Shown here piece after piece: positions 1 to 11,000 of a stretch of DNA of 64,000 nt. The first letter of the stretch is position 1, and each line of letters opens with the position of its first letter. The DNA is taken from the NCBI GenBank assembly GCA_032622095.1, contig CP136063.1, forward strand, positions 211,623,982 to 211,687,981, written 5' to 3'. The position numbers were made by a program, and so were the translations under genes. The notes below the pieces were generated by a model. The model was given only the letters and a program-made list of their open reading frames with translations. It did no database searches and was not told the origin of the DNA. Source of the stretch: Siphonodentalium dalli. Lineage: Eukaryota > Mollusca > Scaphopoda > Gadilida > Siphonodentaliidae.

Positions 1-3
1 ATA

Positions 4-181
4 CGGTAATGCCCTAATTAATCGACTGCTTAACCACAGCAGCATTATGGGTAACTTTTCAGGATTTAGTTGGAAATATGGCTTGTTGCCATTCATCGGA
101 AAGCCATATTTTCGACTAAATGCTCAAAAGTTACCCATAATTCTGCTGTGGTTAAGGAGTCAATTATTTAGGGCATTACTG
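4..181. mobile_element. Tc1/mariner-type palindromic MITE (internally deleted copy)
   Basis: Ends read CGGTAATGCCCTAA... and ...TAGGGCATTACTG, flanked by TA. The arms are inverted copies meeting near 100. It is 178 bp against 213 bp for the copies at 34011 and 40958, having lost the centre. The CAGT-type ends and TA duplication place the family with Tc1/mariner. Confidence 0.8.
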
Positions 182-269
182 TACTATGATGGTGGTGGTT
201 CTGCTGAGTTTAGTAAGGCCAAATCAAATTAATGTTCTGTTTCTGAGACACTGCCACTTCATTATTATA

Positions 270-377
270 TGGGAGAGATTTCCGATGAATGGCAACAAGC
301 CATATTTCCGACTAAATCCGGAAAAGTTACCCATAATTCTGCTGTGGTATTGGAGTCGACTAATTAGGGCATTACTG
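270..377. mobile_element. Half copy of the same TA-flanked MITE
   Basis: Only the right arm of the family is present, from the centre (ttccgatgaatggcaac) to ...GGGCATTACTG and TA. From 378 to about 1060 there is AT-rich sequence in which I recognise nothing. Confidence 0.75.
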
Positions 378-1084
378 TAGTTTTGATTACTCTGACTACT
401 GATGGTATACATGTACTAGCACCTGCCATAAATCATGAATAACAGAGGTGAATCATGAGTACCGGATACAAAAAATATAGGATAGAAGCCATGGTTATTT
501 CACACTGTTATAAATATGAAAATAATTACATTTTTGCTGCTGAAGTATTGTCCATAACTCCAGCTCATCAAGAAGTATGAGACTGAATTATATCAAAATA
601 TGTCATTTTGACAAAAAATAATCAATTTGATGCTCAATGACAATTATTCTCAGTGAGATATATCATACAGTTCCAGGAGATTTCACTCCATTGTCACTAT
701 CCATATTTTCTTATCTGGTACCTGCTGGTACACAGAAAAATCACCTATTTGTTATTAGTATTCAGAATAGGAGTCTGGGGTCCGCCATGGGAGGGAGGGA
801 CATCATCAATATCATGAAGAGATATATTTAAGAAGACTTATTTTAAATGATTTATTAATAAGGTACTTAACACAATAACACATGTATGAATTTTCACTAA
901 TGAATTAAATTTAATATAATTAAAAAGTCTGTTAATAACTGAATATCACAATTGACTGTCACTAGCTGTGATAGACTTGCAATTGAATTTATTAATTGAG
1001 TAATTGGCAATCATGAATATTTTTGTGGGACAAACCCCAGCTTCTGGCATGATTTAGTCCTTGTTTAAATTATTGTTGAATGTT

Positions 1085-1560
1085 GGGTCAACAGCCTGGA
1101 GCTATCTAGTTGAAATTGAAGAAACCCCCTCCCCTAGATCATGCCATGAATCTTTACTCTGCTTATCGCCTGTAGAGATCTTATTCCATCAGTACAAAAC
1201 TTGGGAACTTTTTTATGTTTTGATAGGGAACTTTATAACATTGAAAAAACAAGGCAGGGAACATATTTATTTGTTTATAATTGTTCCTCGATAATCAACT
1301 TCAAAGTATGGGGGAAATTCCATGATTGTAAGTGCGCATAGCAAACTCACCCGTCAAGTCTGTTAAATAATGTCATCTCGAGCTGGCACTTTCGCCTACT
1401 TATGAATAAACTGTTAAGCGACAGGTATTAACAAAGAAATATATTCCCGTGTTATTTTTTCAGCTTTATAAGGTTCCCTATCAAAACCTCAAAAAGTTCC
1501 CAGGTTTTTCATTGGTACAATATGATTTCTACGGGCATTAGCCTCTGGGAGGCCAAATTG
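1085..1560. repeat. Inverted-repeat element related to 35224-35620
   Basis: A left arm (about 1125-1265: gatcatgccatgaatc, cagtacaaaacttgggaac) is repeated inverted at about 1440-1560 (gttcccaggttttt, ctacgggcattagc). The same modules recur at 35510-35620. Ends and TSD not resolved. Confidence 0.55.
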
Positions 1561-1576
1561 CCATTTAGTAATGAAG

Positions 1577-2752
1577 TGTGATTAAGCGCAATTAATTGCA
1601 CTTGAGCGCAATTAATTGCACTTAAGCACAAATAATTACACTTAAGCAGAATTACTTGAACTTATCATTGTTCTTAAGCGCAATCATTGATCTTAAGTGC
1701 AGTCGATTGCGCTTAAGCATAGTAATTTGTTCTTGAAAACATAATTATTTGTGCTTAAGCGCAATCAATCTTGCTGTGCGCAATCAATTGGCTAATCTTA
1801 AGCGCATTTCATGGTTATATGTAACTATTATATAAAACACCCCTGGTGAATAAATAGGTTTATCCATAACTCAACCTTATAGTTCTTACTGACATATCAC
1901 CTCTTGTTTTCATTAGTTTGGATGGGTAGGGAGCAAGTCTAAGTTCTTTATTGATATGGTAGACTCGCGATAGCATTACCTTCTGTTTTAGTTCAGGCAA
2001 TTCGTGATAGCATTGACTTCTGTATTAGTTGGTGCAACTTTGATTTTCGAGTATATACCATATGAGGGAAGCAGGTCCTCAGTGACACCATATTCGCGCT
2101 ACAGTTTATGACATGGACATACTACAAGAGACGCTGATTTAATAAAACTACCAGAGCTCGAGGAGTGAGACACCAAAGCTCCCAGAATGAAACACATATT
2201 TTTGGGACAGGGATGCTGATAATATGACAATATTTAGGGTTTTTCACACGATTTAAGTAAATAAGTAAACCCTCATACAGTGACACCACATTATTGCTAT
2301 ATGACCATAGCTATGGCCCAAATCTGTGCAAAAATTCTTTAAAAAAAATATATTAAAACATACTAGAGGAGACATCCATTTTTTGGATATAAGGGATGCT
2401 GATAATTATATGACATTATGGATTATCTTTGAATGTTGCACACATACAGTTAGAGGTAACTGTACTAGGCTTATTTAAAAAGGTTAAAATTAGCACATGC
2501 TCTTCTTGTGATGCTAGGCGATACTCCAGGTTATGACAATTAATATTTTATGGGTAGGCTAGATAGTAGTTACAATTAATTGCACTTGAGCGCAATTAAT
2601 CATGCTTAAGTGCAACTCATAATGCTTAAGCATGAATGCCCTATTTGTACTTAAGCACAATATTTTATCGCACTTATGCACAATCGTTTGCCCTTAAGTG
2701 CAATAAATTTTGCTTAAGCGCATTCAATTGCACTTAAGCGCAATTCAATGTG
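1577..2752. repeat. Two palindromic minisatellite blocks around a roughly 760-bp spacer
   Basis: Blocks at about 1577-1812 and 2574-2752 are degenerate tandem copies of a roughly 16-20 bp self-complementary unit near GCGCAATTAATTGCACTTAA. Because the unit is its own complement, each block can fold on itself and the two blocks can pair with each other. The outer edges share a weak inverted match (gaggcca...). Probably a foldback-type element. The spacer has no recognisable gene, and 2753-3872 likewise shows nothing I can name. Confidence 0.6.
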
Positions 2753-3876
2753 AATGTGGCCTCTCATAATCATATTACCCAGAGTAGAGATCATTCATGG
2801 CATGATCTACACTTCCCCCAACAAAAAAATATATCTAATATTGGGCCACACATTTTTAAATTAGTCATTTTAATACTATACGGGTCACTGTTGAGACTTG
2901 TTGAATTTGAATCTGCAGGGTCTGTATGTAGTCAGTGTAGGCATAATGCAGCCAGTCCAATCCAAAACCATACATGCATATTAGTACATTTCAGTGTCAA
3001 ATTGCACTTGCTACATGTACATTTGTCTGACGCTATCTACCCACATTGTTTTTTTTAAATCTGCGCGTTTGAACGATTGGTTCTCCAACAGGTCCCATTG
3101 AGACCCGAGTCACTCGGCTCCTTGGTCATCAGGCTGAGAATTCCCGCTGTTGACAATATTCAATTACAATGTCAACAACACACGAACTTATTCGAAACGA
3201 GTTTTGACCAGTTTTCCAGGCAATAATCGTTGAATTCATATGTGACGACCCAACACTCAACGCACCATACACCGAGTTAAAACTCCGATAATCTAATTCA
3301 AATATACGTTCTAACTAGGTTTTAATTAATTTACTTCGTCTTGAGAATGAGAGTGATTTATTATTCCAAAGTCGTAAAAACAATCGTATCAAATTGGTGA
3401 CGAAAGGTCGCCGACCAATCGGATCGTGCGGATGGAATTGTGGCTAAAAATAGATATCTGCGGGATTCCGCCTTATCATTGCTTCAGTCAATGGGGGTAT
3501 ATTGGTGAAGATTGTTGTGTCACTTTAATGGTGATAAAACAATGAAAAATGATGGGAAAATGAGCTAAACTGTTTTTACTTCTTCTTTTTCGCTTCCCCC
3601 CCTAATTCTGTATACTGTTTCTGTGTTTCACTTGTTCTTTTTCTTCTTCCCTCGAGTGGTCTTGATGCCTCCCTGAGGGTGGTTTCCTGTTGGCCCTACC
3701 AGAGGTATATCATACCCTATCAGGCCACTTCCAGTAACTGTTGATACTGGTGTGACCTGTTACTGCAAAACCACTTCAAGTCAGCCTGCATTTGTACGTA
3801 TGGTCACGATTGGTCCATGGACACAATGCACCGACTGGAAAGAGTTCACCTCGTACGAGACATGGCTGGGGATTAA

Positions 3877-4215
3877 AGGGTACTGTACACTAAATCCAGC
3901 TATTTATGAGACCATCTCCTTTTATACTCAACATAATATATATGAATGAATGAATTTGAGCGATTGATTAGCGTACACTCGTGTGTTCTACGAATGATGC
4001 AAACAACATGGTAATTATAATGGAAATTAATAAACGGCTGGAGTCATAAATAAATGTTCATTATAAAAATTACCATGTTATTTTATTCGTTCATAGAGCA
4101 CACGAGTGTATTTTGCACTAATAGATGTCTCAAATTCATTCATTTATTGCATAAACTCTGTTGAGTATAAACGGAGATGGTCACACAAATTGTCGGATTT
4201 AGTGTACAGTCCCCT
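3877..4215. mobile_element. TTAA-flanked palindromic MITE (family A)
   Basis: 339 bp bounded by TTAA on both sides (3873-3876 and 4216-4219). Ends are AGGGTACTGTACACTAAATCC-like and inverted; the arms run almost to the centre. TTAA duplication indicates piggyBac- or Kolobok-type mobilisation. Related copies at 50352-50697 and, halved, at 22980-23180. Confidence 0.85.
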
Positions 4216-4344
4216 TTAAGCTATCCATGTCCAGCCAAGCCCGACAGAAAAATCAACCGTCACTCAAAGAGGGCATGTCCTTTCTCTGGGCGGCGACTCT
4301 GAGAGATGAATGGGAATGAAAATGACCGCTAACTGGTGTTGAGT

Positions 4345-4825
4345 TCTTTATATCTATATTATCTCCTAATTAGGAGATAATATCTCCTAATTAGGAGATA
4401 CTAAGTCCTAATTAGGAGATAGTATCTCCTAATTAGGACTTAGTATCTCCTAATTAGGAGATAGTATCTCCTAATTAGGACTTAGTATCTCCTAATTAGG
4501 ACTTAGTATCTCCTAATTAGGAGATAGTATCTCCTAATTAGGACTTAGTATCTCCTAATTAGGAGATACTAAGTCCTAATTAAGAGATACTATCTCCTAA
4601 TTAGGAGATACTATCTCCTAATTAGGAGATACTAAGTCCTAATTAGGAGATACTATCTCCTAATTAGGAGATACTAAGTCCTAATTAGGAGATACTATCT
4701 CCTAATTAGGACTTACTATCTCCTAATTAGGACTTACTATCTCCTAATTAGGACTTACTATCTCCTAATTAGGACATACTGGGACCCACATTTTTATTTT
4801 TATGTGGCACCAATACGCTTCCATA
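4345..4825. mobile_element. Palindromic minisatellite with right end of a TACGG-type foldback element
   Basis: About 23 tandem units near TCTCCTAATTAGGAGA (alternating with TCCTAATTAGGACTTA) fill 4353-4770. The right flank, read on the minus strand from 4825, is TATGGAAGCGTATTGGTGCC then CACATAAAAATAAA, matching the ends of the element at 56578-57252. The left end is not found, so the copy is probably truncated. Confidence 0.65.
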
Positions 4826-4835
4826 TTGCACACAC

Positions 4836-5264
4836 CGTCATTCTTATATATTAATTAAATGCAGTGAGTGACTCTCGATGGCGAAATCGTTTTCGTTAGT
4901 TTATCGCCGATAGATGCATGCGTCCCGAATCGTATAGTAAATATTTACATTGAGCGTAGTTCAGACCACATAAATTGGAATCACTGACCTTTATGCAATT
5001 TTTTGAGATTTTTGTTGAGTTATAGACATTAAGTTTTACTTTTAAGTAAAACTTAATGTCTATAACTAAAAAAAAATCTCAAAGAATTGCATAAAGGTCA
5101 GTGATTCCAATTTCTGTGGTTCAGACGAAGTTTTCTATGGAGTGGTGCGGTCGATTTGCTTCAGATTTTTGGCGATGTTAGTGGAATGGTACATTCCCCC
5201 AGTTGGCATACTGACTTATCAGTTTCACGCACCGGAACAAGTACATGATATGTCTTTAAAGTCA
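4836..5264 (+). repeat. Dispersed repeat, interrupted by a MITE
   Basis: Matches 18604-18885 in the same orientation (tcattcttatatattaatta, gtaaatatttaca, gagcgtagttcagacga, tttcacgca, aacaag). A partial inverted copy lies at about 11895-12033. The copy here is split at 4966-5119 by an insertion. Confidence 0.75.
4966..5119. mobile_element. 154-bp near-perfect palindromic MITE with 6-bp TSD
   Basis: Ends CCACATAAATTGGAATCACT / inverted CCACAGAAATTGGAATCACT; the arms meet at about 5043. TSD ttcaga at 4960-4965 and 5120-5125. The related repeat at 18733-18747 shows the uninterrupted site (gtagttcagacga), proving insertion. Confidence 0.9.
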
Positions 5265-5289
5265 CCTTACCTTATGTAACCTTATGTTG

Positions 5290-5969
5290 TTAGTGGACGC
5301 TGGCTTCTATAGATGCCACTATATCCACCTCTGATTCTTCATCTTCTATTTCTCCGAACTCTCCTGAATTTTTGTTTTTTGTTTGACTGATCGTATCAGG
5401 GTCTGTCAGCCTCAATTCAGCCTTGAAATTTAATTTAATTTCTTGGTCCTGCCAATGGTAATCGAGATTGTTTTTGAATGAATTCATGTCTTCTGCATAG
5501 ACGACTTTTTCTGCTAGATGATTCCATGGCTCCACCACTCTTAGGCTGAATGAGTATTTCCTCACGTCCCTGTTTGCTCCTTCCAGAAATAATTTATAGT
5601 TATGTCCTCTGGTTCTGAGTTCGGTGCTTCTTCTTAATATGTCATTCACTTCCGGATCATAGGTGTTAAATATCTTGAAGCATTCTATCATATCTCCTCT
5701 TATTCTTCTGTAGTTAAGTGTTGGTATATTTAGTTTCTTTAGTCTTTCTTCATATGGTAGTTCTTTTAATTCTGGTATTAGTTTTGTGAATCTTTTTTGG
5801 ACTTTCTCGAGCATTTCAATGTCTTTCTTTAAATGTGGACTCCAGGCCGGTTGGGCATATTCTAGATGTGGTCTCACCAGACTTTTGTATAATTTCAGCA
5901 TTGTTTTGGTGTCCGTGTGCGTAAATGCTCTGCGTATAGCTCCAGTGACTGCATTTGCTTTCTGTATTG
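5290..5969 (-). pseudogene. LINE (CR1/Jockey-like) reverse transcriptase C-terminal fragment
   Basis: Open frame of about 225 codons from about 5969 to a stop at 5290. It carries the thumb/connection end of a non-LTR reverse transcriptase: IQKANAVTGAIRR, YKSLVRPHLEYAQPAWSPH, EKVQKRFTKLI, YEERLKKLNIPTL, RRIRGDMIE, FSLRVVEPWNHL. The catalytic core and the endonuclease are missing, so it is a 5'-truncated copy as left by incomplete reverse transcription. The uninterrupted frame suggests fairly recent insertion. Clade assignment needs a tree. Confidence 0.85.
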
Positions 5970-6147
5970 GTCACATATTTATATATGCTACCATAACTCA
6001 TGCATGGCTCAGGCAACCGAATTTTAAGCATTTATGTTCCATGCATTAGATACAATTAATATTATGGACATGTATATATATATGGTGATGAAAATTTCAA
6101 CACAAACATATTGGCATACGTACTGAGTATGGATCTGGCAAGATTAA

Positions 6148-6630
6148 AGGTACTCAATCCGATCAGACGGTCCCCATATCATCAAGATACAACAACAACA
6201 TTTCTTCAAAATACGCTTTAAAATATAGTTATCAGAATCGATTAATTGCAATAAAAATAATGCTAACCATGCACTGTCAACTATGGTATAAGAATTCCCC
6301 AAAACGTGTTCTTTATCAACATTTTGTTCAACGAAATATCGCCGTATTATCACTTGAGTGTCACAAAATTTGGCCGTATTACCACTTGATTTTAGAGTTA
6401 TCCATCTTCATCCGCAATTTTGTCCGAGACCGTCCGTTTGGTGACGCTTTTCTGGGCCAAAAATAATTGCATATCTCGAGAAATAATGTCACTGAACTTC
6501 CAAAATCGATATCTGATCACTCTGAGGCTCTGAGCTTTGATTCGACTCCAATCAAATATTTTTACCCCCCCCCCCCCCCGCGAAACCAAAGAAATAGTAA
6601 TTTGGGAGCGTTAATTCGGATAATGCATCT
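6148..6630. mobile_element. TTAA-flanked MITE (family C)
   Basis: TTAA at 6144-6147 and 6631-6634. Ends AGGTACTCAATCCGATCAG and, inverted, AGATGCATTATCCGAATT. Inverted relative to a shorter copy at 42679-42956 (shared: gatcagacggtccccatatc, caacaacaacatttcttc, ttttagagttatccatcttc). A C-homopolymer of 17 bases sits near 6567. Confidence 0.75.
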
Positions 6631-6839
6631 TTAATTATATAAATGCCCCTTTTGGGTGCACATGGGGTCATATTATAAATGTATGGACACCCCATAATCC
6701 CACCTGTGTTAATGGGACTCATATATGGTACCGTATCTCATGCACATATATATAATTACTGACTCGTATATAGCGTTATGAACTCCGAAGGATTGCACAA
6801 TTGAAACAGAATCGTGAAAAATAATTTGGATATATATAT

Positions 6840-7265
6840 ATAATTTTATTATATACAAGTTTGCCCATGAAGTGGCTAAAGCCACTCGTGGAAATTCAAT
6901 GTTTTGTCATCACTCATGAGATATAACCCTTATCCACTGAAAAGGTGTGGATATCCTCTATTTATTATATACTTGCCCATGAATTATAAGGTTTTAGCAG
7001 TGAGATATAAGTGATATCCCACTAGTGAGTGATATCAGCTTGAAATTTCTGATGTATTGACATTCATTGGGGGCCATATATAGGCAAGTACATGTAACTA
7101 AAGTATATAATAAATAGAATATCCACACTTTTTTCAAATCTCATTCGTGATGACAAACATTTGAAATTCCACTCGTGGCTAAAGCCACTCGTGGAAATTC
7201 AATGTTTTGTCATCACTCATGAGATATAACCCATATCCACTGAAAAAGTGTGGATATATATCCTC
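6840..7265. repeat. Inverted and direct repeat cluster
   Basis: A block with gccactcgtggaaattcaat and gtcatcactcatgagatata occurs at about 6881-6957 and again, direct, at about 7177-7257; an inverted version lies at about 7095-7170. Probably an old MITE with a partial duplication. From 7270 to 7989 there is no recognisable gene; this stretch should contain the KDELR promoter and 5' UTR. Confidence 0.6.
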
Positions 7266-7989
7266 TATGACTATATCTGCTCAGCTGTAGGCCTATCTAG
7301 TACTAGTATCTAGATCCGCTCAGATGTATCTAGTATCTAGATCCATTTCGAAAGGACAACTAGGATCATGCGCCTATAGATAGGGCAACACTATATTATT
7401 CGGTATAGGCCGGCCTATATATGTCATATATATACCGGTATAGGCCTATATAGATCTATATGTACATGTCTACAAAAGTTCTGAATTTGTCATTGTCGGA
7501 TGGTTTCGTGTAAAAAGACACACAGGATCTCCTAAATGTGCAAAAATTAAGACACACATGATCTCCTAAATATGCAAAAAGTCATACAGGATCTCACAAA
7601 ATGTGCAAACAGTCATCCTGCATGTGCATCTCCAAGTGTCATTAAAAATCGATTTTAAATTAGTCGCATGTTAATTATTATGTTATTGCAATAATTATGT
7701 TTGTGATTTTAGAGTGAAATTTCAAGGGAAGTTGAATGGGTATCCTATTCCACCCATGTTGCTTATCGACCCCGCCCCCACCCCATATTATAGTGCGTTT
7801 TAGGGGGGATTCTCACGACGTTGGTGAAGTGAAAGTGCCCGGAGCGAGAATTCATCAGTAACCCATTTGTCTAAACGATTAATTACTTCCCCTTGTTTTT
7901 GCATGCACCCAGAATGCATTTACACGCCACGTCCGCATTCGCCATATAATACGTGGAAGTTGGTTGTTGCGGAAACAGACTCTTCAACC

Positions 7990-8080
7990 ATGAATATCTT
8001 CAGGTTATGTGGGGATATGTCCCATCTTTTAGCCATTTTGATACTCTTAGCTAAAATATGGAAGTCAAGATCTTGTGCAG
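7990..8080 (+). CDS. KDELR: KDELR coding exon 1
   Basis: 91 nt from ATG to a gtaaat donor at 8081, ending in phase 1 (the G of the Gly codon completed by exon 2). Encodes MNIFR...KSRSCA, transmembrane segment 1. The reading frame stays open upstream and holds an in-frame ATG at 7903, but family members begin at the MN used here. Confidence 0.95.
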
Positions 8081-11000
8081 GTAAATTAAATTTGATATTT
8101 TACACCGGCGACGTTTTTGACGAAAATCCAAAAAAGTCAACGTGCAACCGGTCTATGCATTTGTGGGTGTTTTGCTAAGTAAAATATATGCACAAGGTGT
8201 CACTTATTGCAACATCTATTCGCAACAATTTTTACGCGGTATGTGTGACCGTTTTTATAAAAAATAACAAGTTTTTCATGTCCCCAATAAGTCACCTAAT
8301 TTCGTGCACCAGTCAAAAATTATCCAACGTCAACAGATCCACTGCACTGAAGTCTGAATTCAGTGAAAATGCTGTTATTTTTTGGTTATGAGTTACCGTA
8401 TATGTTTTAATAAATGCATGCTAGTCATAAAAGTCAGCAGAGGTGCTAAATAACTCAGTTGAGCTCACAAAGCTAAATCAAGCTAATTTTAAATGTGATT
8501 TAACTTTTAAGAATATTAAAGACCATTTCCTCAGGCTCAGTTCAACATAATTACATATGCAGCGAATTATCACAGCAAGAATTTACTTTTACTGTACCAA
8601 CCTAACAATGAGCTTCACAAAAATACCCTTTACTCATTTACTCACAACAGTCTTGATTCTTTGCTTGAAATTTGTTTTATCCATATCATATTACATAATC
8701 ATATGTTTGCATTAAAAAGAGAAAATAGTTTTTAGTTGAATTTTCCATCAGGAAATCTTTCTGTATCATAATTCATATGAGCTTCTGCCTTCAGAAATGC
8801 ATTCCAGGTATATTCATATGCAGAAGCGGCAGTTTTCTTGTACGCAATTCGTAAGTTCGATAAGAAGTTCAATCTCTAAAAAGTGGTAATCAAACCACCT
8901 TTAATCTCACCGAAGCTGTTTTAATTAGTTGAACCAAAAATGTTTCTGTGAATCTTGATGTTGGGTCTAATTGATGAAAGTCAATGTAATGTTGAACTGA
9001 GGAAATAGACTTAAATCACATCAAAAATTTGGCTCAATATAGCTACTAGTCCAAGTCTTCTCGTACTAAAACCGGCTAAGATATTGGGATGGAGGTGCCG
9101 GTCTTTAGTCCGAGTTCCAGGCCCATGGTCTCCTTTGACACGAGTTAATCGTTAGTGACCCGCTCAAATAAAACCACAATTATATGAAATAAAATATCAC
9201 AATTGCTACAATAAACGGATAGTTTCCGCAGAAGACATGCTATTTGATCTGAAACCCACATCGGTTGTGAATTGAAAGCGGTAATTTAATGTGAAAAGAA
9301 ACTTTTGCCGCAGTGTTTACATATTTTTTAAAGTATGCGAACTCAGTTGACCTTGCGAACTGCGTTCGGCATTTTCCGGTGAAAATATTCCGTAGATTTT
9401 CAATCAACCACGCACGATGAATTCTCCATTGTAATCGTAATTATACGTGACAATAAATAAATTATTACATAGATTAAATACATATTGAAGATATAAATGT
9501 AATACATTAAATAAATTACGGGAATTATAACCATCTCACAGTTTAAAACAGTGTAAACACAATGACCATTAGAATATCATGGGGGCCGCCATTTTGTTTG
9601 TATCGAATTCGTCTCGGCCAAAACAAACACCGGACAATGCCGAAGTTCTTCGGAACCTGAGTTCGGCTTTCAGTTAAGTAAACAAACAGAAAAAACAGCG
9701 ATGTTGGTGACAATCAACCGGAATATTCTATGCGTAATTTAACATGAAATTTAGATTATTATACACCATTATGACCATGATATGTCTCTCTTTCCGATGT
9801 ATATAGCATCATGTATTGATTCATTAGGTAAATCGAGTAAAATACACCACAGATTCCCGCCACAGATCGTGGGCGTAACTCGTGTGATAGGATTGGTATG
9901 CAAGCGGGCTGGGACTAAAAACAGCAAATCGCCATCCCAATATCTTAGCTGGTTTTAGTACGAGAAGACTGGGACTATATAGCTACGTGAGCTTAAATGA
10001 GCTACATGTATTTAACTAATTTGAAACCTGTGTCTGACCTGTTACATGTGTTTATAAAGAAATACACACTTGTCAAGTGACCTGTCATATTTGCATTCTT
10101 TCCGTCAAATTCATATTGCAATTCTTTGGAACAATCTAAATCCCGACCTGGTCACACTCTCAGATTATGTTTTCCCGACATATTCATGAAGGGAATCAGC
10201 AAATCGCATAACTGGCTCATATCTGATTTTAAGGCATGTAGTTAATCGAAAAATTTGATAGAGTAAAAATAAAGGATTCTGATCACTTGTAAGTTATATT
10301 AGTAATCACAGTAACCAAGCCAATTTATGCACAATTTTAAGAGTATAATTCAAAATGGATTATCTTAGAAAAACAAAATGCTAACTTTATAGAGGTTTTA
10401 AAAAAAAAAAAATTCGTCCCCAAATCCAACAAACAGAAAAATCTATTTTTAAGAAAAAATTAAAATTTGTCGAAATCGGCAACTAAACAAATTGGTATAA
10501 AATGTAGTCCACCCCCCATCTCTCCGCCAAATGGCACCAATTTGGCATCTTTAAATAATCACATGATTTGAGTGTGTATCAATTTGGTGGTAGTGCAATT
10601 TGGGACTACTTCAACATATTGCCCCTTACAGACGAAAAAGCTAATTATGCTCCTCCTCACGTTGGTCATTATTGAAGACAGTTCTGATCGCGACTGCACT
10701 AATTCATTCAGTGTGTGCTTCAAATTATTGACATAGCATGTGACGTCAGCATGGCACGTGCTCAACCGGAAGCTACACGTGCATTGCAATGAGGTCAGTT
10801 GTTGAATCTATTTCGTATGGATCCACGCGATTGAACTTCATATTACACAGGATATATCGGACAGGTGTATTGCCATGCTTATATATAATCATACCAGACT
10901 GTTTGATCGATGCTAATAACTTCTTTTTAGGTTGTTACAACTGCGTTTTACATTCAATACTACGGTTGTATTGTGTACGTTTATTAAAGCATGCATATAG

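Noticed and set aside
47-412. Overlapping small open frames at the left edge and similar ones at 34077-34283
   Set aside because: They run through the arms of the TA-flanked MITE; the same peptide appears wherever the MITE occurs.
1577-2752. CRISPR-like array
   Set aside because: The repeated units are contiguous, degenerate and self-complementary, with no unique spacers of constant length, and the genome is clearly animal.
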